From the NCBI GenBank assembly GCA_019744775.1, contig JAIETZ010000001.1, positions 434,001-498,000 on the forward strand: DNA of 64,000 nucleotides, in the 5' to 3' direction. The DNA comes from Candidatus Obscuribacterales bacterium (GTDB lineage Bacteria; Cyanobacteriota; Vampirovibrionia; Obscuribacterales; Obscuribacteraceae). The translations under genes and the position numbers were made by a program. The notes beneath the pieces are model-generated. The model was not told where the DNA came from. It did no database searches and saw only the letters and a program-made list of their open reading frames with translations. This document shows, piece after piece, positions 54,081-63,161 of the stretch (the first letter of the stretch is position 1; each line of letters starts with the position of its first letter).

Positions 54081-55893
54081 TGACTACCTCGTTAACAGCT
54101 TCATCCAAGATGCCAGGTAGCGCTTGCTTGATTTGTTCCAGTTCTTGCATTGAATATTCATGGCGCTGTCCGCGCTCACGGCCAATTAAGGTAAAAATCT
54201 TGGTATCAACGGCTGCCTTGATTAGTTGCCAGTTTGTACGACCGATCCTCTTTTTGTCTAAATCCTTGCCGACTGGGTTTAACCCACGGTCATGTAGAAT
54301 CTTGCCTATCGAGTTTTTCACCCGATCGTCAAGCCATTCGCGGGCCGCCTGTCTTTTATGTAGCTTTGTAGATACGACAGGTCTGAGGATGGCTTCTGCG
54401 TACTGTTCTGCCGTCAATCCTTTACTCCGCAAAAGTTCGATGGCTGCTGCGGCTTCCTCATCATTTTCTAGAAGCGGAATGGTTTCCGCACTCAGTCCGG
54501 TCTGCTGAGTAACTTGCACCATCTCTGGTGTTGTGTCGCCCGTTCCGGGATCTAAGTCTCTGCACGGCTCGTCGCCAAGATCAATGCCTTCGATTGGCAA
54601 CAATTTAGCATAAAAGTCCTGGTCCCGAACGCTAAACCGCTGAAAGTCGGACCATCTGCTATGAATGTTTGTTCCAGCATGGAAAATTACAACGCCTTGA
54701 TTATTGAGACTCGCAGGGTTTCGCTCGTCAACAACTCGCATGATGCGGCCAACAAACTGCACAAATGGCGATAAGGCGGTGAATACGCTGAATATAGCTG
54801 CCACCGACAAATGCCGGTGATTAAAGCCTTCTCCGAGTTTACGCACTTGCACAATCACATCAAGGTCGTGATTCTTCAGACGTTCGAGGGTAGCATCATC
54901 TCGCTCAGACTCCCGGCTGTGAATATATTCAACTCTAAGACCTTTAGCTGCGTATGCCTCCTTAACCTGAATGCAATGTTCGTAGTTAAGACAGCAAGCG
55001 ATGATCTTATGACGATCATCGCTACTTTCCTGTCTAATCCTGCGCATTTCATTAATCGAAGCGTCAACAATAGTTTGAAGAGTCTCTGTAGCTGTGACAA
55101 TGCTGCGCCGGAAACCAGCGTCCTGCTCACCCAGCCTTACCACTTCGTCCAAACTAACTTCGACTTCCTGATTGTCCTCTCGCCGTATATATTTCAATGT
55201 TCGTGGATTGAGTACAACCGCTTTCAGGCGTTTACAGAAGCCTTCTCTAATGGCTTCCTGGACGGGAAAGTTATAGATAATATCGCCGGCCATGCGCCCA
55301 CCATCAGCTCTTTCAGGTGTTGCGCTGAAATTGACAATTCGCGCTTGAGGAAACTTCTCACGTAGAATTTGCCAACTGTTTGCGGTGTTGTGGTGCCCTT
55401 CATCGAAGATGATCAAATCGAAGAAATCATCCGGCAATTGCTCCAGCCAACGGTTTTCCTCTCCCTGTAACTGATGGATATTTGTAATTGCTACATCAGC
55501 TTCTTCCAAGTCTGCGCGGTTGCTAGTACGCCCTCTAATCGGAGCTGGCTCAGGATAAGGCTCGCCAGGCAATACATCGCACATCATGTAAAAGCAAGTC
55601 TGACTGTTACCCGGTGTGAAGTCATTCACTAGCTGCTTTGCTATCTTTACGCCCGGAGCAACTACCAACGCCCTTTTCGACTGAAAGGCAAACGGTGTGA
55701 GAGTAATCAATCCACTTTTTCCGCAGCCAACTGGCAGAATCAAGCCAATCTCGCGCTGATCGCCATCATAATTGACAAGAGCCTCAAAGCCTTCAATTTG
55801 TGGTCTTCGGATCTTATCGTTGCCAATGATGTTTGGTTGAATGTCTTGGTAAACGCGTTGTGCTACTGCACGATCAGGGCTGGGGTTTTGCAT
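54067..55893 (-). CDS. SF2 DEAD/DEAH-type helicase, first gene of a four-gene operon
   Basis: 608 aa. Walker A-type PVGCGKS at 54-60, motif II DEGHH at 164-168, motif III SAT at 190-192, motif V region VRKLGEGFNH and motif VI QFVGRIMR at 379-386 give a full SF2 core. A C-terminal domain of about 190 residues (from 420) is Glu/Lys-rich and unassigned. The type is that of SSL2/Rad25-like and restriction-enzyme-R-subunit-like helicases often found in mobile and defence islands. No nuclease or methylase is adjacent. Confidence 0.87.
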   Translation of the reverse strand: MQNPSPDRAVAQRVYQDIQPNIIGNDKIRRPQIEGFEALVNYDGDQREIGLILPVGCGKSGLITLTPFAFQSKRALVVAPGVKIAKQLVNDFTPGNSQTCFYMMCDVLPGEPYPEPAPIRGRTSNRADLEEADVAITNIHQLQGEENRWLEQLPDDFFDLIIFDEGHHNTANSWQILREKFPQARIVNFSATPERADGGRMAGDIIYNFPVQEAIREGFCKRLKAVVLNPRTLKYIRREDNQEVEVSLDEVVRLGEQDAGFRRSIVTATETLQTIVDASINEMRRIRQESSDDRHKIIACCLNYEHCIQVKEAYAAKGLRVEYIHSRESERDDATLERLKNHDLDVIVQVRKLGEGFNHRHLSVAAIFSVFTALSPFVQFVGRIMRVVDERNPASLNNQGVVIFHAGTNIHSRWSDFQRFSVRDQDFYAKLLPIEGIDLGDEPCRDLDPGTGDTTPEMVQVTQQTGLSAETIPLLENDEEAAAAIELLRSKGLTAEQYAEAILRPVVSTKLHKRQAAREWLDDRVKNSIGKILHDRGLNPVGKDLDKKRIGRTNWQLIKAAVDTKIFTLIGRERGQRHEYSMQELEQIKQALPGILDEAVNEVVNAAS

Positions 55894-56308
55894 CGGTTAC
55901 ACTCCATTTTCGTCCTCTTCTTGAATGCTAATGCAGCTTGTAATCAACGGTCGAAATTTGAACAAAATGATCACATGCTTGTCGCTTGGCATGGGCTTTC
56001 CAAGAGAGGTGCGGACGCTTAGCTTCCCAGGTGACCACGTTGGAGTTTTAGATTCACACTAAGTCTCGTACACGTGCAGTGGCACCCGAAAAACCCACGT
56101 AGACATAGATTCAAATCTTGGCAAAGCCAGAGAAGGTTCGCGCAACTAGAGTTCTATTTCCAATGGCTGCTTAAAAGCCCTTTGCCTTGCATCTGCGGTG
56201 AATCGTCTTCAGCCGATGCTGCCGGAGATTTAGCAGATACATTTGTCTTTACCTGTGTTCTTTATGCGTTGTTACCAAGAATGACTCAGCTTACTAAATG
56301 AGCAATCT
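55894..56308. other. Intergenic region of 415 bases between helicase and TPR genes
   Basis: Contains the promoter of the helicase operon on the minus strand. I see no RNA gene, no repeat of the families found elsewhere and no convincing small ORF. Confidence 0.5.
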
Positions 56309-58216
56309 CTAGGGCTTCGGCTTTTCAATAATGTCAATCATTTTTGAGTACGCGCTTTCCGCTTCGGCACTTCGTCCGGTCAACTTAAGCAGTTGGCTAT
56401 AAGCTTCAAGCGGACGAACACTCAAGTACGAGTCAGACTCGTGCCAATCATTCAACATTTGAAATATTCGCTGAAACAACTGCTCTGCCTTTCCAAATTG
56501 CTTCGTCTTGATATAGGCAGATGCAAGTTTCGTTTGGGTGTCAACCCAGCTAGATCGAATCGTCGAATCGGTTGGATTTGAAATGAGCTTTTTGTCGAGA
56601 TCCTGTGTCAAAATTTCCAGCTCACCAAGGCTTGGCTCAGGAGCGTTTTGTTTCTTATCAAAAGTTCCTACGTATGGGACATATGACACGGCGGATGCAA
56701 CGGTCGATACAGGCTTCTGCTGTGCAATTTTCTTCATTTGGTCCAATGCGTTCTTTGCCTTGTCCTTCTGTCCTGTCTTTTCATAATACTGAGCCAGATC
56801 TACCAGTATTGGTATTTCAGTAACTGCAGAGGCAAGCAAAGGACTGCTTTGACTTGTTACCTTGGTGACAATGGCAACAGCTCGCTTAACTGCTTCGTCC
56901 GCCTCTGTATATTTTTTCAAGTTCGCATTGCTATTCGCATACGAATTCAAAACATAAGCGACCTGCAATGATTCAGGACCATAGTTCTTTTCGTAGATCG
57001 GAAGAGCACGCTTAATAGAAACTGCGGCCTTATCATATTGCTGCGCATGATCCTGCAGCCAAGCAAGAAGCAAGAGTCCTCTTGCTGTTTCTATCGAATC
57101 CTGATTGGCATCAATCCAATTGCCTACAATCCCAAGAGCACGCGTGTATGCCTGGCGTTCTATCTCACCCTTATCTGGATCTATGCTGCCGATAGACATG
57201 AATACTGGGACCAAACAAACATCCTTGGGTCCAAATATATCTGGTGCCTTTTGCAGAAAGTTATCGATTTGCGTTTTGGTTGCAGCCTTTGGCCAACCTT
57301 CAGGCAAATCACGAATAGCACTCCAATCAATATGTTCCTTCGCAGCCGATTTTGTTTCAATGACAGAGCTATCTCTAGCAAGCTTCGCCTCTGCGTTTGC
57401 CACATCCCCCTTTTGTGCCAAGAGTAGCCCTACAAGAAATTCGTTGGCAATATCAGATTTGTTTTCCGCCTCGATCTTTTTTACGACTGCGACCGCAGAC
57501 TCAGTCAGATCCTGATTCATCGGTTGGGTTTTGGCAGAATTTATTGCAAGAGCAATAGGAACAAGTTCGTACACCTCAGACTGATCAACTGCTGTAGATT
57601 TGTTCAATTGTGCAAAACGTTTAGCGACCAACTGTTTTAGACGATCAGAGCCGCCTGCCCACTCTTCAAAAGTAATTGGTCCAAAGAATCCCCAGAACAT
57701 GAGACGAGAGAGCACCATCGTCAGTTCAGTATCGGGAAGTCCAACACTACCGGCATAGGCTTGACTCGCTTGCTTGCGGTAGGTGGCAGCAGATGTTGAA
57801 TTTCCGTGAAGACTGTCAATTAGGGCAAGAATTGAAGCTATACGTCCGATTGCAACGCCATCATTTGGCCAATGCTCCTTTGTAGACGCCAGCGTTTGCT
57901 TAAGCACTTGTCGCGCCTTCTGTGTATTGCCCGAGGACTCATACCTGCAAGCGATATCGATTAGAACGTCCCTGACATCTTGGGTGCCTGGTGTAATCTT
58001 CGATCCAGCACTCAGAGCACGTTGATAGGCATCCTCAGCAGCAAAATATTTCTTGTCGTCTACCGATTTCGCATCTGAAGGTATTATCTGTGATGCGGCG
58101 ATATCAGATGGTTTGCTTTCGACTGCGACTGAATTACAGATGAGCATCGAGACAGCGGCAAACATCGGTGAACCATTGAGCAAGAATTTCCTGAGCGCAA
58201 ATTGCTTGATACGCAT
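56309..58216 (-). CDS. Exported TPR protein, 635 aa
   Basis: Signal peptide-like start (LLNGSPMFAAVSMLICNSVAVES), then repeated helical pairs of TPR type throughout (AAEDAYQRALSAG, ESSGNTQKARQVLKQTL, KKYTEADEAVKRAVAIV, YYEKTGQKDKAKNALDQM, KTKQFGKAEQLFQRIFQML). There is a hydrophilic linker around residues 540-570. Several such proteins occur in this window, suggesting a lineage-specific expansion. No partner is identifiable. Confidence 0.82.
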   Translation of the reverse strand: MRIKQFALRKFLLNGSPMFAAVSMLICNSVAVESKPSDIAASQIIPSDAKSVDDKKYFAAEDAYQRALSAGSKITPGTQDVRDVLIDIACRYESSGNTQKARQVLKQTLASTKEHWPNDGVAIGRIASILALIDSLHGNSTSAATYRKQASQAYAGSVGLPDTELTMVLSRLMFWGFFGPITFEEWAGGSDRLKQLVAKRFAQLNKSTAVDQSEVYELVPIALAINSAKTQPMNQDLTESAVAVVKKIEAENKSDIANEFLVGLLLAQKGDVANAEAKLARDSSVIETKSAAKEHIDWSAIRDLPEGWPKAATKTQIDNFLQKAPDIFGPKDVCLVPVFMSIGSIDPDKGEIERQAYTRALGIVGNWIDANQDSIETARGLLLLAWLQDHAQQYDKAAVSIKRALPIYEKNYGPESLQVAYVLNSYANSNANLKKYTEADEAVKRAVAIVTKVTSQSSPLLASAVTEIPILVDLAQYYEKTGQKDKAKNALDQMKKIAQQKPVSTVASAVSYVPYVGTFDKKQNAPEPSLGELEILTQDLDKKLISNPTDSTIRSSWVDTQTKLASAYIKTKQFGKAEQLFQRIFQMLNDWHESDSYLSVRPLEAYSQLLKLTGRSAEAESAYSKMIDIIEKPKP

Positions 58217-58365
58217 AAATCAATATTCCTCAGTCAATCGGTAGCAGTCTGGATATACCCGCCTATGGACAAGACGGATAGGTCGCCGTTTATAGGGTTA
58301 CGTTAGTTTACGGACTGCCGCATCTGCCCGTTTACTAGATAGACCGGGAGTTTGTGAACATAATC

Positions 58366-58464
58366 ACGGTTCCGTTTGCAAAACGTATCACTTTATGATA
58401 TATTATGCACACGGAACCGTTTTCATTAAAGATCATTATTTGATACTTTCTGCGCACGGAACGG
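58366..58464 (+). promoter_or_regulatory. AbiE promoter with inverted-repeat operators
   Basis: ACGGTTCCGT at 58366-58375 and its inverse ACGGAACCGT at 58411-58420 flank a promoter with -35 TTGCAA (58376-58381) and -10 TATATT (58399-58404), 17-bp spacer. A third, related site TGCGCACGGAACGG (58451-58464) lies just before the abiEi ATG, a direct repeat of 58406-58419. AbiEi antitoxins are known to repress their own promoter through inverted repeats, so this is the expected operator. Confidence 0.72.
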
Positions 58465-58468
58465 GGAA

Positions 58469-59266
58469 ATGCCCAAAGAGACCATAGCCAAATACATCGA
58501 CCAGTTGCCCTCAAGCGGGCGATATACGTTTACCCGCTCTGAACTGGCGAAGAAATTTCAAAAGTCCGACGCCGCCATAAGGCTAGCCCTGCATAGGCTT
58601 CAGAAAAATGGACGAATCAAATGCCCACGGCGTGGATTCTATGTGATTGTACCTGAGGAATATAGGCAAACCGGGGCACCACCTCCTGAATGGTTTATTG
58701 ACGCACTGATGAAAGATTGGCAATCACAATATTACGTCGGGCTCCTGAGCGCAGCAGAAATCTATGGAGCAGCACACCAGCGCCCACAAGAGTTTCAGGT
58801 AGTTTGCGACAAGGCGCATCGGGCAATTGAGATTTCACGTTACCGAATCCACTTCTTCAAAAAGTGGAATCTGAAAGATACGCCAATTACAGAACAAAAA
58901 ACCCCCATCGGATATATGAAAGTATCTAGCCCGGAAGCCACGGCTCTGGATTTAGTTCGGTATTACGAAGACGTTGGCTATTACAGCAATGTTGTAACTG
59001 TTCTATCCGATCTGGCATCTTCAATGAATGCTCAAAAACTCATTGCCGCCGCAGACACCGGTGTCGAGTTAGCAGTAGTACAAAGACTTGGTTACTTTAT
59101 GGAACTAGTCGAGAAATCAAAACTTGTGGAACCATTGCACGAATGGCTAGTTGCGAAATCGCCACGGACGATTGCACTGAGATCAGATTTGGACTTTGAC
59201 AAAGCAGCCTTGAACAGACGATGGTCCATATATATTAACGAAGAAGTAGAGGCAGACGAACAATGA
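58469..59266 (+). CDS. abiEi: AbiEi-type antitoxin of a type IV toxin-antitoxin system
   Basis: 265 aa. N-terminal winged helix (FTRSELAKKFQKSDAAIRLALHRLQKNGRI) followed by the AbiEi_4-like C-terminal domain (WFIDALMKDWQSQYYVGLLSAAEIYGAAHQRPQEFQVV, ISRYRIHFF, TALDLVRY). AbiEi represses its operon and counteracts the toxin without binding it directly. Operator repeats are upstream. Its stop overlaps the toxin start as ATGA. Confidence 0.93.
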   Translation: MPKETIAKYIDQLPSSGRYTFTRSELAKKFQKSDAAIRLALHRLQKNGRIKCPRRGFYVIVPEEYRQTGAPPPEWFIDALMKDWQSQYYVGLLSAAEIYGAAHQRPQEFQVVCDKAHRAIEISRYRIHFFKKWNLKDTPITEQKTPIGYMKVSSPEATALDLVRYYEDVGYYSNVVTVLSDLASSMNAQKLIAAADTGVELAVVQRLGYFMELVEKSKLVEPLHEWLVAKSPRTIALRSDLDFDKAALNRRWSIYINEEVEADEQ

Positions 59267-60063
59267 TACCGCGTACAACAATAACGATGTGGCGAGAACA
59301 TCATGCTCCGTGGTCAGGAGATGATCAAGTTGAACAAGACTTAGTGATTTCTAGAGCCCTAATTGAACTTTACTCGGACGAATTGATATCCAAAAACCTA
59401 GCTTTTCGTGGCGGCACAGCATTGAACAAGCTAATTTTGCCAACGATGAGCCGTTATTCTGAGGACATCGATCTAGTTCAAACGCTGGCTCAGCCAATTG
59501 GTCCAGTGTTGGACAGAATCAAAGAAATCTTGACCCCATGGCTTGGGAAAGCAACATATAAACAAACCAACAGGGGTACGACACTCTATTTTTCGTACAA
59601 GTCCGAGCCGCCACTAGAAAAGCCCATGAAACTCAAGGTCTCGTTAAATACGAGAGAAAGTTTCAGCGTCTTCGGCTATGAAAATCGTTCAATTACAATA
59701 ATATCTGAATGGTTTTCAGGACAAGCCAACATCAAAACTTTTGCCATTGACGAACTACTTGGCACCAAGTTGCGGGCTCTTTATCAGAGAAAGCAGGGGC
59801 GTGACTTATTCGATCTGTGGTTGTGCTGCACTACTCTAACAGTAGATCCCGACAAAGTAATTAATTGCTTTCTTGAATATATGAAGCACAATGGCTTGAA
59901 AGTATCCCAAGCAGAATTTGAAAACAACCTACAGGAAAAACTTAAGGACCCAGCATTCCGCAATGACATAGTGCCTCTAATTCGTCCAGGCGTTAACTAC
60001 GATGTGGATCAGGCAGCACAGTTAATTTCCAAAGAGATAATCGCAAAGTTACCAGTCCGTTAG
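59263..60063 (+). CDS. abiEii: AbiEii-type nucleotidyltransferase toxin
   Basis: 266 aa. The nucleotidyltransferase motif is GGTALNK (50-56) with SEDIDL (66-71), followed by the conserved LLGTKLRALYQRKQGRDLFDLWL. AbiEii toxins use nucleotides to halt growth and can abort phage infection. Intact motifs suggest an active toxin, balanced by abiEi. It ends at a bidirectional terminator. Confidence 0.94.
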   Translation: MIPRTTITMWREHHAPWSGDDQVEQDLVISRALIELYSDELISKNLAFRGGTALNKLILPTMSRYSEDIDLVQTLAQPIGPVLDRIKEILTPWLGKATYKQTNRGTTLYFSYKSEPPLEKPMKLKVSLNTRESFSVFGYENRSITIISEWFSGQANIKTFAIDELLGTKLRALYQRKQGRDLFDLWLCCTTLTVDPDKVINCFLEYMKHNGLKVSQAEFENNLQEKLKDPAFRNDIVPLIRPGVNYDVDQAAQLISKEIIAKLPVR

Positions 60064-60092
60064 CAATCAACTTGGAAAAACAATTGAAAAAC

Positions 60093-60121
60093 AAAGACCA
60101 GCTACAGCGTAACTGGTCTTT
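60093..60121. terminator. Bidirectional terminator after abiEii
   Basis: 9-bp perfect stem AAAGACCAG/CTGGTCTTT with an 11-nt loop. A-rich sequence precedes it on plus and it ends in TTT, so it can serve both the abiE operon and the opposing gene at 60148. Confidence 0.8.
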
Positions 60122-60147
60122 GCATTATTTCTGGCTATCCGCTAACC

Positions 60148-60732
60148 TTACGTTCCTCCAAATGCTGGCATATTCTTAAGCATCACCTCACAGTTAATTG
60201 CCTCCGAAAGGGCTGCCTTAGCCTTCTCAATCCAACGGTTGAGGTAGCCACGCTCTTTATCCAGATCTTCTTGAATAATTTGAATGGTTGGAATTTCCGT
60301 TGGTAGCTCATCGGCGCCGCAATAGAATCGCGTTACCGAATCACCTGCATTAACTGCTTCTCTAGCGTAGTAGGCTTCTACTTTATGGATCATTTCCTGG
60401 CAGAAAATAATCAGATTTTCGAAGTCACCCAGGTCTTCATATAGGATGCGCAGAATGAAGAATTGAAAGGCTTCTTCATGGTATTCCTGATCTTTCAATC
60501 GATCTGACAGCAACTTTATGCAGACTCGTGCTTCCAGATATCTTCCTGACCGGTAATATGATCGGGCAAGAGATGCCACAACATCAGCGAGATAAATCTC
60601 TGAAAGAGAGTTATTCGGATCGAACTTATCAAAATACTCAAAGGCTTGAGTCTTGATAATTTCCTCGTTAGGGCGCTTTTTGCAGTTTTCATGCATTACT
60701 TGATCATATGGATCATTTGATTTTTTAGTCAT
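60148..60732 (-). CDS. TPR-like hypothetical protein, 194 aa
   Basis: Soluble, helical, acidic. It is a divergent paralogue of the next gene upstream: both have a YLEARVCIKLL-like helix, EAYYAREAVNAGDSV and a C-terminal DLDKERGYLNRWIEKAKAAL. No known function. It starts 22 bases after the upstream paralogue stop, with AAGGAG as ribosome binding site. Confidence 0.7.
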   Translation of the reverse strand: MTKKSNDPYDQVMHENCKKRPNEEIIKTQAFEYFDKFDPNNSLSEIYLADVVASLARSYYRSGRYLEARVCIKLLSDRLKDQEYHEEAFQFFILRILYEDLGDFENLIIFCQEMIHKVEAYYAREAVNAGDSVTRFYCGADELPTEIPTIQIIQEDLDKERGYLNRWIEKAKAALSEAINCEVMLKNMPAFGGT

Positions 60733-60754
60733 ATAAGGAACTCCTTAAAATAGA

Positions 60755-61375
60755 TTAGATGTGACAACGGTAAAAGCCGGATTCAGGTCCTCCGGCATCG
60801 TGACCAAAGCGATGAGAAGCCTGTTGGCTCGGTGCCATGGCTTCTTCGGCTCGCTGCTTATACCGAGCAATGCGCTCCCGGAACATTTCCAGGTCGGCCC
60901 GATGAATATCAGCAAGCACTCTATGTTTGGTCGGCTTACCATTAACGTACGTCGCCGGAACAGTTATTCCTTGCGTTTCGCGAATTTTCTGCGCGTAATA
61001 TGCTTCCGTAATTGGCAACACATCAACGCAGTATCTGTAGAGACCTTGATAGTCATCAAGATCAACGAAACGCTGAAACAACCAGGCAACTTGCGGCCCA
61101 TTTTCAGGAGACGCCTTTCTTACAAGGTTGTATAGGACCTTGAAACACTTGCGCGCTTTTTCAAATTGATTAATGCGCAAATACGATCCAACAAGAATAT
61201 CCATAGCTTGAGCTACATCGTATTCAGCCAGGTAGTCAGCCGGGTGAACAATTTTCACCAGCTCCTCTACCGCCCTTTCGATGACAGCATGTTTTGGATA
61301 TGCTTTCATGTCTTCAGTTTTGATTAAAGACATAAGTTCCTCGGGGCTCTCCCCGGGGTTTATCATTGTTTCCAT
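60755..61375 (-). CDS. TPR-like hypothetical protein, 206 aa
   Basis: Paralogue of the 194-aa protein downstream (QFEKARKCFKVL, EAYYAQKIRETQGITV, DLEMFRERIARYKQRAEEAM). Soluble and helical. It is preceded by about 300 bases of strongly structured leader with a terminator-like hairpin, so expression may be controlled by attenuation. Confidence 0.7.
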   Translation of the reverse strand: METMINPGESPEELMSLIKTEDMKAYPKHAVIERAVEELVKIVHPADYLAEYDVAQAMDILVGSYLRINQFEKARKCFKVLYNLVRKASPENGPQVAWLFQRFVDLDDYQGLYRYCVDVLPITEAYYAQKIRETQGITVPATYVNGKPTKHRVLADIHRADLEMFRERIARYKQRAEEAMAPSQQASHRFGHDAGGPESGFYRCHI

Positions 61376-61413
61376 ATTTTTTACTCCAATTTAAAACAAT
61401 GAGTAGGTAAAAA

Positions 61414-61577
61414 AGCCTTGCCGCTAGGCTATCGCCTGCCAGGCTTCCCCGCCCGGCAGGATTCTCCTGCCGGTGCCTGCCGATAAGCAGGCGATAGGGA
61501 TCCTGGAGGCAAGGCTGTACAAGTCCTTACTGCATAGAAGACGAGTCAGTAAGGACAAAGCCACTGTCACTGTGGCT
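61414..61577 (-). other. Highly structured leader or terminator region before the TPR-like pair
   Basis: Read on the minus strand: hairpin AGCCAC/GTGGCT (61577-61559), hairpin GTCCTTACTG/CAGTAAGGAC (61556-61523), then a nested palindrome with outer stem AGCCTTGCC/GGCAAGGCT (61516-61414), middle stem CTATCGCCTGC/GCAGGCGATAG (61497-61429) and inner stem CCGGCAGGA/TCCTGCCGG (61473-61453), ending in TTTTTT. An 89-codon frame (61424-61693) starting with ATGA overlap to the upstream gene runs through it; it has no recognisable product and is not called. Confidence 0.72.
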
Positions 61578-61689
61578 AATAGCTGCGTGCGTGGCAGACA
61601 CTGAGTCTGAGTCATTGTTGCCTCCACACAGCTAAATCTATAGGCATAAGCCGCAAACACATCTGATTGACAGCAAATGCAAATCATAT

Positions 61690-62694
61690 TCATGACAAAG
61701 CTCCCAACTGCTTGGTCAAGACTTTACGCCAATAAGCCAAGCGAGGATGCTTGGAGTGAATTGATTCAAATATTTCCAATCCACTGCGCAACTTCTCTGC
61801 CGCCAATTGCAAGCGCTCAGCGGCACGGGGAAAAGTAATTTTCTTAAGGGCTGATTTAATTGCGGATATTGTATTTTTATTGGATTCAACGTAATCAACG
61901 TTGGGATCGACACTGGTTACCACAATGCGATAAGCTTGCGCTTCGAGATCGGTACTTTGTTCAAACAATGCATGTGCGAATCTTTCCTGAGTAGATCCAC
62001 AAGGCAAAGGCGGACTTGAGCAATCTAAAGGCACTTGGTCCCAAAGCAGTATCGATGTAGTTTTCGTCAAACCAGGTGCAGGTCCAGGACCAGACGGAAT
62101 GAAATTCATCTGACTCGTATCCACTTGCGGTGCAAGTTGCGGATTGCCACTGAGCCAAGTAGGTATTGGCAATGCAGGCAAGTACTGCCAGTAAAGACTG
62201 GCATATTGCAGGTTCTTTCTCACGCAAGGATCAAAATTCCACTTGAGCCAATTCCTGAAGTCCTTGTCGTCAAATAGCGGTAAAGCGTGATTAGCTTTGG
62301 ATAGGTTTAACAAGGCATTTGCGCACATCATCTTTGTATAGAAGATGCGCTCCCTTCTTATTGAAGGCGGAATATATGCAAGCAGGTTTTCACATTCAAC
62401 CAATAAGTGCTCATAACGCTTATTCTGAAAATGATTAGCGGCATAGGCATAGCCAACATCCCAATCATCATAGGTTTGATAACCAATTTGGATTGATGGC
62501 GAAATACCAGATTTATTTATTGAGTCAACCAATTGAATAAGACTCTGCACAGACTGCAATGCCTGAGTTTGTTCTTTGGGATTGGCAATAGCGATTGCAT
62601 CCTTAAGAGCCAAGGCTGATTCTATTTCAGCAAGATCTATATTGTTCGCTGCAAGTGCGTTCTGCGCCTTACATAAATGTTCGTTCCATGTCAT
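61690..62694 (-). CDS. Hypothetical protein, 334 aa
   Basis: Soluble. The first 60 residues (WNEHLCKAQNALAANNIDLAEIESALALK) form helices resembling the N-terminus of the divergent gene at 63162. A Pro/Gly/Thr-rich stretch near 200-225 separates it from a C-terminal helical domain (RAAERLQLAAEKLRSGLEIFESI). GGGAG is the ribosome binding site. No family recognised. Confidence 0.68.
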   Translation of the reverse strand: MTWNEHLCKAQNALAANNIDLAEIESALALKDAIAIANPKEQTQALQSVQSLIQLVDSINKSGISPSIQIGYQTYDDWDVGYAYAANHFQNKRYEHLLVECENLLAYIPPSIRRERIFYTKMMCANALLNLSKANHALPLFDDKDFRNWLKWNFDPCVRKNLQYASLYWQYLPALPIPTWLSGNPQLAPQVDTSQMNFIPSGPGPAPGLTKTTSILLWDQVPLDCSSPPLPCGSTQERFAHALFEQSTDLEAQAYRIVVTSVDPNVDYVESNKNTISAIKSALKKITFPRAAERLQLAAEKLRSGLEIFESIHSKHPRLAYWRKVLTKQLGALS

Positions 62695-63161
62695 AGGTTA
62701 CATCTCCCATTCTTTGTGCCGAGGGTTAGATAGCGGATTTTTCTAAAGGATAGCCCTGGCCTAAAGCCAGGGCATTTCCGCTTGTTACTCAGAAGACGTA
62801 CTGCCCCTAATCGACGAGAACCGGTCAAGAATGTTCCAAAGCGAAAAGAAAGACCCAGATCGCACACTGGGACTCGGTTTCAGAACGAATGGCTAAGAAC
62901 AAATATCTAAGATCAAATAAGAAACTAGTCTGTGCCGACATTTATGAAATCCGACAATTGCCAGGAACAAGTTCAGCAAGTCTCCGTCATGCTCACTCAA
63001 GCAATCAGTACGAATTGAATGAACAGAAGTTTGGCGAATGGATAAGTTCACCAAACAGGGCAGACTTGTGCGTTAGTTAATTTCAGTCTTTATATAAAGA
63101 ACAGCGCAAAAGTCTCGACAGCAAATAAGTACACAACACAAACAATACAAGGAATGAACCA
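62695..63161. other. Divergent intergenic region of 467 bases with a strong hairpin
   Basis: An 8-bp perfect hairpin GCCCTGGC, loop CTAAA, GCCAGGGC (62753-62773) lies 60 bases upstream of the 334-aa gene, within its leader. A 63-codon plus-strand frame at 62889-63080 exists but lacks a ribosome binding site and recognisable product. AAGGA at 63149-63153 serves the gene at 63162. The remainder shows nothing I can name. Confidence 0.55.

Noticed and set aside
61424-61693. 89-aa frame overlapping the 334-aa gene stop by ATGA
   Set aside because: Its sequence is dictated by the nested hairpins in the second half and resembles no protein; coupling alone is too weak to call it.
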